DNA from: Natrialba swarupiae
GTDB lineage: Archaea; Halobacteriota; Halobacteria; Halobacteriales; Natrialbaceae
Assembly (NCBI RefSeq): GCF_008245225.1
Contig: NZ_VTAW01000002.1
Span: 62,001-126,000 of the forward strand
Length of the DNA: 64,000 nt
Direction: 5' to 3'
Shown here: piece by piece, positions 41,782 to 49,638 of the stretch
Numbering within the stretch: the first letter of the stretch is position 1
Layout: each line of letters starts with the position of its first letter
Notes under the pieces: generated by a model
The model's input: only the letters and a program-made list of their open reading frames with translations
Databases searched by the model: none
What the model was told of the DNA's origin: nothing
Translations under genes and position numbers: made by a program

Positions 41782-42936
41782 ATGAAACTCCAGACGATCC
41801 ACGACGGACGGATCCTCGCGACGGTCGGACGCACGATCTACCTCGAGGGCGGAGACGGGGCGGCGACGATCGGCCGTCTCCCGGCCCCGCCGGGAGGGGG
41901 TGTGGGATTCGCACTGAAGACGACGAGGCCGTTTCGATCGCTCGTCACGACTGTTACCGGTCGGTTCCCGGCTGTCAACGTCTGGTCGATCGACGACGAC
42001 CTCCTGCTCGCGAGCGCCGATCGGTGGCTGTATCGCTCGACCGACGACGGGCAAACCTGGGAGGTCGTCCGAACGTTGCCGGCGTCGTCGGCGCCGATGG
42101 GAATCCTGCCGAGCGCCGTCTGTGTGAGCGACGGAACGATCTACCTCGGCGAGTACCCGCTCGACGGCGAGACGACGCCCAGGATTCTGTCCTCCCAGGA
42201 CGGTCGAACGTGGTCGACGGCCGCAGCGCTCGCGGACGTCCGCCACGTCCACGCGGTACAGGAAGATCCCTACACGGGCGAGGTGTGGGTGACGACCGGT
42301 GACGCGGACCCCGAGTGTCGAATCGGCCGCCTTCGCGACGGCCGCCTCGAGCCCGTCGGCAGCGGTGATCAAACCTGGCGAGCGGTCGAACTCGCGTTTA
42401 CGCCGTCGGCCGTCCTCTGGGGCGTCGATAGCGTCTACAGCGAACGAAAGCCGATCCGGAAGCTATCGCGTGACCGTTTCGACGCCGACGATCCACGACC
42501 GGAGACGGTCCACGAACTCTCGAGTTCGGTCTACTACGCGGAGACGCTCCGTGTCGGCGACGAGCTGTGGGCCCTGTTCTCGACGTCGATGGAGGCGGGA
42601 ACGGACAGTACGGGGCCGAAGTCCCAGTCGGTCCACTCGGATCGCGCCGCCGTGGTCGCCGCCTCCTCGGCGTCCGAGTTCACCGACTGGCACGAACTCG
42701 TCGCCTACCGAAAACGAACGACGCCGGCCGACCACGTGAATCCGGGCCACGTCGTTCCGATTGCCAACGCATACGTCTTCCTCGCGCGCGACCCGGCTCG
42801 AGGCGTGTTCGTAAACCCCTACAACACCGATCGAGACGACGGACGAGTACGCGTGATCTCGAACCGGATGCTCACCGGGTTGTCCGCGGAACGCGAGGGA
42901 CCCCTCGAGCGAAAAGACGCCCAGAAACCGGCGTGA
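41782..42936 (+). CDS. BNR/Asp-box beta-propeller protein
   Basis: 384 residues, no signal peptide. Two clear Asp-boxes, S-T-D-D-G-Q-T-W and S-S-Q-D-G-R-T-W, and a run of short beta-strand repeats indicate a sialidase-like or YVTN-type propeller. The catalytic residues of sialidases are not evident. A cytosolic carbohydrate-recognition or scaffold role is possible. Neighbour of the AT-rich regulatory island; convergent with the 604-residue membrane protein. Confidence 0.65.
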   Translation: MKLQTIHDGRILATVGRTIYLEGGDGAATIGRLPAPPGGGVGFALKTTRPFRSLVTTVTGRFPAVNVWSIDDDLLLASADRWLYRSTDDGQTWEVVRTLPASSAPMGILPSAVCVSDGTIYLGEYPLDGETTPRILSSQDGRTWSTAAALADVRHVHAVQEDPYTGEVWVTTGDADPECRIGRLRDGRLEPVGSGDQTWRAVELAFTPSAVLWGVDSVYSERKPIRKLSRDRFDADDPRPETVHELSSSVYYAETLRVGDELWALFSTSMEAGTDSTGPKSQSVHSDRAAVVAASSASEFTDWHELVAYRKRTTPADHVNPGHVVPIANAYVFLARDPARGVFVNPYNTDRDDGRVRVISNRMLTGLSAEREGPLERKDAQKPA

Positions 42937-43014
42937 GGGACCCACTCGAGCGGACGTCACTGAACGATTCTCGGACCGACCGTTCCTCTCGAGATTTGGA
43001 CCGACGCGACTGCG

Positions 43015-44829
43015 TTAGGCGTCCGGATTCACGCGGTAGGTGGTGACCTCGCCGTTGGCGTGGACGCGGTCGAGGTCGCGACGGTCGTCCAGTGAGTCGA
43101 AGTCGTATTCGGAGTAGAGCAGTCCCTGATACGATATCAACTCGCGTTCCTGATCGAGCTGTGAGACGACCAGATACTGTTCGATACCGTAGTACTCGCC
43201 TGGTCCCTGTTCGAACGTTTCTGGCGAGACGCTCGCGTGTTCGTTCGTCCGCGTCTCGGCGGCGAAGATGGCGTCGGCGAAGCGGTTCGGCGACCCCCTG
43301 AACCCGGCTAGTTCGACCTCCTCACCCGCGTTCGCGAACGACGTCTCGTAGCCGTGCATCTGCGCCTGGGAGACGTGGTGGGTCTGGCCGTACGTGTACG
43401 GAGACGCGTAGACGGCAGCCAGCGAGGAGATCAACAGGATCGCGAAGATTCCGACGGCGACCGTCCGAATCGTGGGCGGCGAGATCCGAGCGGAGAGCGA
43501 ACGAACCGTCGTGTGGAACGCAATCGACGCGAGGATCACGGCGAACACCATCATCAACCCGAACACCCGGAAGTACATCTCGCTCGTGACGCTCACGAAG
43601 TAGACGACGAACAGGGCGGAGAGCCCCGCCAGCCCGGTCGCCAGATAGACGGTCGTCGCCGGGACGTCCGGAAACCGGGCCGGTCGGCCGACGAGGAAGA
43701 CGGTCGCGATTAGCGCCGTCGCCAGTACCGTCACGACCAGGTGGGCGAAGAAGAGTTTGAGAAAGACCTCCGTCAGACTGCCGCCGATCGAGAGAACTGA
43801 GCCACCCTGTGCGACGATCGACGCACCCGCCTGGCCGGAGCCCGTGAGGATGTACTCGAGTGCGGACGTGATCGCTCGACCGGCGAACCCGGAGAAGAAG
43901 CCGTGGTTCGCCGACCAGAGCAGGAAGGCACCGAGCACGAACAGCGTCAGTCCGTAGAGGCGCTGATGTCCGGCGACCCGCCGGGCGATTGCCGTCCGCG
44001 AAACCAGCGGGAGCCGCGGAAAGAGAAACTGAATAGCACAGATGCCGACCATGACGACGAGCATGTGTGCGACGTACTGTGGGTGGTAGACGACCGCGGC
44101 GATCGCAACGACTGCAACGAGCATCGGGAGTCCCGCCGACCGACGCTCGTCCGCGGTCACGTACTTCAGGAGAACGAAGACGAACAGGGCGAACAGCAAG
44201 ATCGTCTGTGTCATCGCGTGTGGGTGCATGAACGTCGAAATCGTCGTCACCGGCAAGAGCAAGAACGCACCGAACGTCGCGATCGCCACCGCCAGCGAGT
44301 CGGGAACGATCGTTCCGACGCTCAACGGGACGAAGGCGGCGAACGCGATCGTCGAGAACACTCCGACCAGCAACAGCGCCCTGGTGATCGGAATACCGAC
44401 GACCGCGTTGATGAACACCGAGACGGTGTGAATGCCGGGATAGAGGAGGTCGAACGGCGAGATCGAACCCTCGGCGATTCCTCGCGCCCAGCCGAGATGC
44501 GTCAACGCGTCGTGGTGTCCGTAGAAGTGATACCCCCGGACGATCGGTAACCCCGCGAAGACGGCCATCACCAGCCCGCCGAGGACGAGCGCGATCGAAC
44601 GCGTTCTCGAGCCGTCGGTCGCGGGGGCGAACGCGACGGCGAGCGAGACGAGCATCGCCGCTGCCAGCCCGAACCAGACCGCGGTGGGCGTACTCGCGTA
44701 GATCGACAGTTCGTATCCGGCCGCCGGTGACGTGTGCGCGAGGAACGCACCGACCGTAACGGCCAGAAAGCCACCCGTGAGGATCAGTTTGTGAACCGGT
44801 TCGTCGGAACCCGCAGCGTGTGAAGACAT
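43015..44829 (-). CDS. Large polytopic membrane protein, possible GT-C-like enzyme
   Basis: 604 residues with about 12-13 transmembrane helices and a soluble C-terminal domain of about 110 residues. The first large loop carries F-Y-G-H-H-D-A-L-T-H-L-G-W, whose acidic residue after the first helices resembles the D/E-x-D/H placement in GT-C glycosyltransferases and oligosaccharyltransferases, but no WWDYG-type motif is present. It could be a glycosyl- or other polymer transferase using a lipid-linked donor. A TATAACAA box lies about 40 nt upstream. Confidence 0.55.
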   Translation of the reverse strand: MSSHAAGSDEPVHKLILTGGFLAVTVGAFLAHTSPAAGYELSIYASTPTAVWFGLAAAMLVSLAVAFAPATDGSRTRSIALVLGGLVMAVFAGLPIVRGYHFYGHHDALTHLGWARGIAEGSISPFDLLYPGIHTVSVFINAVVGIPITRALLLVGVFSTIAFAAFVPLSVGTIVPDSLAVAIATFGAFLLLPVTTISTFMHPHAMTQTILLFALFVFVLLKYVTADERRSAGLPMLVAVVAIAAVVYHPQYVAHMLVVMVGICAIQFLFPRLPLVSRTAIARRVAGHQRLYGLTLFVLGAFLLWSANHGFFSGFAGRAITSALEYILTGSGQAGASIVAQGGSVLSIGGSLTEVFLKLFFAHLVVTVLATALIATVFLVGRPARFPDVPATTVYLATGLAGLSALFVVYFVSVTSEMYFRVFGLMMVFAVILASIAFHTTVRSLSARISPPTIRTVAVGIFAILLISSLAAVYASPYTYGQTHHVSQAQMHGYETSFANAGEEVELAGFRGSPNRFADAIFAAETRTNEHASVSPETFEQGPGEYYGIEQYLVVSQLDQERELISYQGLLYSEYDFDSLDDRRDLDRVHANGEVTTYRVNPDA

Positions 44830-44863
44830 TCGAGGCTATCCGTCCCTTGTCCGATCCCCGCCC

Positions 44864-44871
44864 TTGTTATA
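44864..44871 (-). promoter_or_regulatory. TATAACAA promoter element
   Basis: Minus-strand TAACAA begins 40 nt before the ATG at 44829 and is preceded by TA, giving the best TATA-like version of this box. Confidence 0.45.
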
Positions 44872-45084
44872 CACCAGTTGCCGACAGGAAGCATCCTAAT
44901 ACCAATCGACTGAGTTAGCCCGAGAGAACTCGAGTCGGGTGTTTTTCCCACCGGGTGGGCGATAGTAGCCACTGACCGTCACTGTACACCCGATCGACAG
45001 ACTGATCGGTGATGGGTGTGTGAATCGGTTCAGTTGTTACTATCCAACTGGCGTGGATCGAGTTGTGACCGAACCGAAGGCCGA

Positions 45085-46113
45085 TTAGGCGTCGTCGACG
45101 ATCTCCGTCCAGAAGTAGCCGTACCGGTAGGCGTTGTCGGTAGTCGGGTTCGACGGGGCGTCGTCTTCGTACAGCAACACGGCGATTCTGACGTCGCCGC
45201 CAGTTGCCTCGGTCGTGATCTCACGGTCGCCGTAGGCAGTTTCGCCGTCGCTTACCTGAGCTTCGATCCGATCGTGTTCGTGGCGGTCGATGACCCCGTC
45301 GTCTGACACCCACTGTTCTTGCACCACCACCGTGTACTCCATCTCCTCACCCTCTCGGTTTTCGATGCCGACCACGAACGAGAGTTCCTCGCCGGAATCG
45401 ACTTCCGAGGGTGGATCGGCGACGAGTTCGCCGTCGTCGTCCTCTGTGAGTATCTCGAGGCTCGTGTAGCGCTCACCGTCCTGGGGAGCGACGAGCGCGT
45501 AGCCGACCGTCGTCAGGGCGACCAGCATGGCGACGACGAGTGCGACGTTGACGGCGGTGTGAACCGGTGATTTCGTCTCGAAAACGGCCGCGTGAAGTGC
45601 GCTCGCCCGCCGCATCAGATTCAGTCGATACCGCTGCTCGGTCGGAACACGCAGTCGCCTGATCGCGCCGATACAGGCCACAGAAAGCGCGTATACGCAG
45701 ACCACGCCCACGGCGACGGATGTCGAGTACTCCCAGGAGGCCGCTGCGATCACCAGTCCGAGCAACGGGAGTATCGCGAGGCTCAGCCCGAACGCGAGTG
45801 CGACGCGTTCTCCGTCGGTTACGCTCCGTCGATCGATCAACGGGCGTGAGTTCGTCTCGCGTCTGCCGTCCGCCGCCGTACGCGGGAACAGCGCGGCGAC
45901 AGTCGCGTACCCCGGCACGAAAAGCAAAAGCGGGAATCCGACCACGATCCGCAGAACCGCGGAGCCGGTGTCGACGATCGCGAGGAGGAGGGCCGCGACG
46001 ACGACGAATCCGGCGACGCCGATCAGGTCCATCGGGAGACGCGCGGCGAGCTGTTTACTATCCTGTCTGACGGCGGTGGACGACTGGTACTGTTGTGTCG
46101 AGCGGTCTTTCAT
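45085..46113 (-). CDS. DUF1616 membrane protein
   Basis: 342 residues. Four transmembrane helices (about 28-75 and 105-150), a fifth near 190-210, then an extracellular-type domain of about 130 residues rich in beta strands (Y-T-S-L-E-I-L-T, E-L-S-F-V-V-G-I-E-N-R-E-G, Y-T-V-V-V-Q). V-G-F-P-L-L-L-F-V-P-G-Y is the diagnostic DUF1616 motif. The family is archaeal, common in S-layer/glycan loci, with unknown function. On the same strand as the 604-residue protein and about 255 nt upstream of it. Confidence 0.8.
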   Translation of the reverse strand: MKDRSTQQYQSSTAVRQDSKQLAARLPMDLIGVAGFVVVAALLLAIVDTGSAVLRIVVGFPLLLFVPGYATVAALFPRTAADGRRETNSRPLIDRRSVTDGERVALAFGLSLAILPLLGLVIAAASWEYSTSVAVGVVCVYALSVACIGAIRRLRVPTEQRYRLNLMRRASALHAAVFETKSPVHTAVNVALVVAMLVALTTVGYALVAPQDGERYTSLEILTEDDDGELVADPPSEVDSGEELSFVVGIENREGEEMEYTVVVQEQWVSDDGVIDRHEHDRIEAQVSDGETAYGDREITTEATGGDVRIAVLLYEDDAPSNPTTDNAYRYGYFWTEIVDDA

Positions 46114-46486
46114 CTATCCGGTCAGTATCGGTTGCTCGAGCGATCCGGGCATAGTTACTCGTCGCATAACCCAGCTGACCGGTTCGAACTCGAGACAATG
46201 AGCCCACCATCGGCCGTGCGTCCGATCAACACCGGCCGTTCGTTCGACGAGACGCCGATTCGGACGAATCGGAAGCCGGTTCGGGACGCCCGTGATGACC
46301 CTGGGTGTGTGACGTCGGGGCCGGCTCGAGCTCGCGACGGTCGGGCCCGTGATCCGTCGGTCGAGCCGGTAGAAACTGGACGCTTACAAAGTGGTCGTGG
46401 AGCGATCAACCGGGTATGAGACGTCGAGCGACCGATATCTTCGACTGCCGGGACGACCGAAGCTGGAACACCGCCGCGAGGAAACC
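46114..46486. other. Intergenic region, no gene recognised
   Basis: 373 nt between the divergent DUF1616 and FemAB-like genes. Frames here are Arg/Pro/Ser-rich and unlike real genes of this genome. TTACAAA near 46384-46390 could belong to a promoter with a long leader for the FemAB-like gene. Confidence 0.4.
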
Positions 46487-47497
46487 ATGAGCGTCGACGT
46501 TCGACGTGCGACCGACGACGACGTAGAGGAGTGGAACGAGTACGTCCGACGGTCGCCACAGGGGACGATGTGTCACGAACTCGAGTCGCTGCGAGTACAG
46601 GCCGACCACGCGGGGGCGACGTTGCACCCGTTGATCGGGTTCAAGGGACAAGAGCCGGTTGGCGTCTTTCCGGTCTTCGAGATCAGAAAGCGGTTCGTGA
46701 CGACGGTGTTTTCGCCGCCGCCACACCTCCGCGTCCCGTATCTCGGTCCGGCGTTACTCGAGTGTGCGTCGCCGAAACGTCGAAAACGCGAACGGCGGCG
46801 ACAGCGCTTCATGGACGGCTGTTTCGAGTGGATCGACGAACACGTGAATCCGAGCTACGGCCACGTCAGGACGACGACGGGATTCGACGACGTGCGTCCG
46901 TTCACGTGGCGGGGGTACGACGCGAACCCCGAATACACGTACGCGGTCGACCTCACGCGGTCGAAAGACGATCTCCTGATGACGTTCAGTAGCGACGCTC
47001 GGAGCAACGTTCGAAACACCGACGACGACGCCTACACGGTCGAGGTCGGCGACACCGAGGAGATCCGGCTCATCTACGACCAGGTCAGACGCCGGTACGA
47101 GTCACAGGGTATCAGTTTCGGCGTTCCACTCGAGTTCGTCACGGACCTCGCCGAGCGCGCAGAGAACGGCCACGTCCGCCCGTACACGCTGCGGGTCGAC
47201 GGCGAGTTCGTCGGCGGCATTCTGGCACTCGAGTACGGCCCGCGGACGGGACGGTGGATGGGCGGCGTCAGAACCGACGCCGACGTGGACGTCCCGACGA
47301 ACGACCTGCTCGACTGGGCGATCATGGAAGACGGGATCGACTCCGGACTCGAGCGATACGACCTCGTCGGCGCAGACACTCGCCGGATCAACCGGTACAA
47401 GTCCAAGTTCAACCCCGGCCTCGAGACGTACTACAGCCTCGAGTACGGCTCCTGGGGAATGCGGACGGCGGCGTCGGTGTACGACAGCGTCAAGTGA
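46487..47497 (+). CDS. FemAB/GNAT-like acyltransferase
   Basis: 336 residues from ATG 46487 (M-S-V-D-V-R-R-A-T-D-D-D). Two GNAT-like halves, as in FemAB and the PF13480-type acetyltransferases of exopolysaccharide loci: H-E-L-E-S-L-R-V-Q, V-G-V-F-P-V-F-E, P-P-P-H-L-R-V-P-Y-L-G-P, S-D-A-R-S-N-V-R-N and the second-half G-E-F-V-G-G-I-L-A-L and N-R-Y-K-S-K-F-N. It probably transfers an acyl or aminoacyl group to a glycan intermediate in the cytosol. Archaea with S-layers lack murein, so the acceptor differs from that of Fem proteins. Confidence 0.75.
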   Translation: MSVDVRRATDDDVEEWNEYVRRSPQGTMCHELESLRVQADHAGATLHPLIGFKGQEPVGVFPVFEIRKRFVTTVFSPPPHLRVPYLGPALLECASPKRRKRERRRQRFMDGCFEWIDEHVNPSYGHVRTTTGFDDVRPFTWRGYDANPEYTYAVDLTRSKDDLLMTFSSDARSNVRNTDDDAYTVEVGDTEEIRLIYDQVRRRYESQGISFGVPLEFVTDLAERAENGHVRPYTLRVDGEFVGGILALEYGPRTGRWMGGVRTDADVDVPTNDLLDWAIMEDGIDSGLERYDLVGADTRRINRYKSKFNPGLETYYSLEYGSWGMRTAASVYDSVK

Positions 47498-47815
47498 GAT
47501 CCGGTCAGCGCTCGTGGGGTGGAACTGCGTCGAGGTACGGCTTTACCTCCTCGAGTCTGTCCGTCGGTTCGATCAGATTCCGTTCCTCGTCGCCCGGCTG
47601 GCTGGGTGAACCGTCCCGAAAACCGTGGCCGATACGGCGGTATGGACGGATTTATCGGCGTTTCGACGTTCGTGACGGTGTCTCGAGCGTGACAGCCATC
47701 GAATCCGAATAGATAGCGGCTAGTCGTGACGCTGGCTGAGTCGAGCGTAACTAACCGGGCCGGTCGGCGATAACCGCGACCATAACCAAGGGACGAGGCC
47801 GCGGAGTCGTCGACG
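47498..47815. other. Intergenic region with a possible gene remnant
   Basis: 318 nt before the last AlkP gene. On the minus strand, codons 47505-47651 stay open for 48 codons, end in TGA and read like the acidic C-terminus of a haloarchaeal protein (E-E-V-K-P-Y-L-D-A-V-P-P-H-E-R at the end), but there is no start codon after the upstream stop. It may be the tail of a decayed gene or chance. Confidence 0.25.
47782..47788 (+). promoter_or_regulatory. ATAACCA promoter element
   Basis: TAACCA (47783-47788) begins 33 nt before the ATG at 47816. Confidence 0.4.
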
Positions 47816-49429
47816 ATGGACGACGGATCTTCCCTCCGAACGCTGCTCGTCGGGATCGACGCGGCCTGCGACCGGGTGCTCGCCCCGCTGTTCGAGGACG
47901 ACGAGGTACCGACGCTCGAATCGATCTATCGCGACGGGACGAGTGGCTCGCTCGAGTCCCAGATACCGCCGTGGACGGCCTCGGCGTGGCCCTCGCTGTA
48001 CACTGGGATGAACCCCGGAAAACACGGCGTCTTCGGCTTTCTCGAGTTCGACGGCTACGAGTGGGACGTCGTCAACGCGACCGACGTCCGCGAGCGGACG
48101 GTCTGGGAACACCTCGACCGGCACGACTTCTCGAGTGTCGTCGTCAACGTTCCGGTCACTCACCCGCCACGGGCGTTCGACGGGGCGGTGATCCCCGGCT
48201 ACACCGCTCCGGAGAATCCGGACTGTCACCCCGAGGGCCTGCTCGCGGACGTCCGGGACGCGGTCGGCGAGTACCGCGTCTATCCCGACGAGAACGCCGA
48301 GGACCTCGGCGACGCCTACAGCGATTGCGTACGCATGCGTGGGGAGGCCTTTCGGTACCTCGCAGACCGGTTCGATCCGGATTTCGGCTTCCTCGAGTTC
48401 CAGGCGACCGACTCGATCTTCCACGAGGCGCCGGACGACGAGGCGGCGATCCGGGCGATCTACCGCGAACTCGACAGACAGCTCGGCGCGACCCTCGAGG
48501 CAACCGATCCTGCGAACGTCGTCGTCGTCAGCGACCACGGGATGGGTCCGTACGACGGCGTGGAGTTCCGCGTCAACGAGTTCCTCCGCGAGGAGGGCCA
48601 CGTCGAAACCAGACGCGGCGGCGAGGGGATGCCAACGTGGGCGACGGTCCGGGACGACAGCCTCAAACGCGGTGCGGACGCCGACGAGTACGAACCGGGA
48701 CTCGCGAAACGCGCGATGGCGTCCGCCGCCGGGCTCGGTCTCACGAGCCAGCGGATCGGGACCGTCCTCGGATGGGTGGGACTCGCCGACGCGGTCGCGG
48801 CCCGCGCGCCGACGAGCCTCGTCAACGCCGGGGCGGATCAGGTCGACTTCCCGGCGTCGTCGGCGTACGTCCGATCCCGGATCGAACTCGGCGTCCGGAT
48901 CAACCTCGAGGGTCGGGATCCGGAGGGTGTCGTTCCGCCCGAGGAGTACGAAGCCGTCCGAATGCAACTCATCGACGCGCTCAGGTCGGTCACGACGGCC
49001 GACGGCGAGCCGATATTCGAGGAGGTTCGCCCGCGCGAGGAGTACTTTCACGGACCGGAGAGCGAACGCGCCGTCGACGTCGTGACGGTCCCTGCCGACT
49101 TCGATCACTTCCTGTCGGCGACGCTTCACGGCGAGCAGTTCGGTCCGCCGTCGGAGCCCTGGAACCACAAGCTTCAGGGGACGGTCGCCGCCCGTGGTGC
49201 GGATATCGATCACGCGGGCGGCCTCGGCGACGCTCACATCTTCGACGTCGCACCGACCGTCCTCGCGACGTTCGACGTCCCGGCCGACGAGCGAATGGAC
49301 GGATCGGCGCTCCCGTGTGTCGACTCCCCCGGCGTCGACTCCTATCCACGATTCGAGCGCGACGCCTCGGTCGAAACGGCGAACGAAGGCGTCGAGCGCC
49401 GACTCGCGGATCTCGGCTACCTCGAGTGA
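47816..49429 (+). CDS. Type I phosphodiesterase/nucleotide pyrophosphatase-like AlkP enzyme, second copy
   Basis: 537 residues, a paralogue of the gene at 32735. L-V-G-I-D-A-A (D15), nucleophile loop P-P-W-T-A-S-A-W-P-S-L-Y-T-G (T54), G-M-N-P-G-K-H-G-V-F-G-F and V-S-D-H-G-M-G-P-Y-D-G. The C-terminus ends R-R-L-A-D-L-G-Y-L-E, like the other AlkP members here. Predicted cytosolic phosphodiesterase or phospho-transferase. It closes the glycan locus; together with 30134, 31665 and 32735 it makes four AlkP proteins in 19 kb. Confidence 0.8.
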   Translation: MDDGSSLRTLLVGIDAACDRVLAPLFEDDEVPTLESIYRDGTSGSLESQIPPWTASAWPSLYTGMNPGKHGVFGFLEFDGYEWDVVNATDVRERTVWEHLDRHDFSSVVVNVPVTHPPRAFDGAVIPGYTAPENPDCHPEGLLADVRDAVGEYRVYPDENAEDLGDAYSDCVRMRGEAFRYLADRFDPDFGFLEFQATDSIFHEAPDDEAAIRAIYRELDRQLGATLEATDPANVVVVSDHGMGPYDGVEFRVNEFLREEGHVETRRGGEGMPTWATVRDDSLKRGADADEYEPGLAKRAMASAAGLGLTSQRIGTVLGWVGLADAVAARAPTSLVNAGADQVDFPASSAYVRSRIELGVRINLEGRDPEGVVPPEEYEAVRMQLIDALRSVTTADGEPIFEEVRPREEYFHGPESERAVDVVTVPADFDHFLSATLHGEQFGPPSEPWNHKLQGTVAARGADIDHAGGLGDAHIFDVAPTVLATFDVPADERMDGSALPCVDSPGVDSYPRFERDASVETANEGVERRLADLGYLE

Positions 49430-49448
49430 CCGTCACAATCGGACGACA

Positions 49449-49527
49449 GTCACGGACCGGTGACCGTCCGATCGTCACGGACCAGTAACGGTCCATCCGC
49501 CCGTCACGGACTGGTGACCGTCCGACC
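49449..49527. repeat. Three tandem imperfect 25-29-bp repeats
   Basis: Units begin with GTCACGGAC at 49449, 49474 and 49503. Units one and three differ at only two positions and contain the dyad CGGAC-N8-GTCCG; unit two is longer and more degenerate. They lie between the last AlkP gene and the recombinase-like gene. Confidence 0.75.
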
Positions 49528-49531
49528 GTTG

Positions 49532-49545
49532 CACACCCGGGTGTG
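49532..49545. repeat. Perfect 14-bp palindrome
   Basis: CACACCCGGGTGTG, five bases after the triple repeat and just before an A/T-rich TATA-like stretch (AAATTTAGAT, 49559-49568). Confidence 0.6.
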
Positions 49546-49638
49546 AGACCGAAACACAAATTTAGATCCGCCCGTCAGTACCGGACGACCAATGGAATCG
49601 TCGAGCGATCGGTGGTCGTCCGACGGGGTGACGGTCGG

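Noticed and set aside
43354-44550. Long plus-strand Arg/Asp/Glu-rich frames
   Set aside because: They are antisense shadows of the 604-residue membrane protein; hydrophobic codons read backwards give charged residues.
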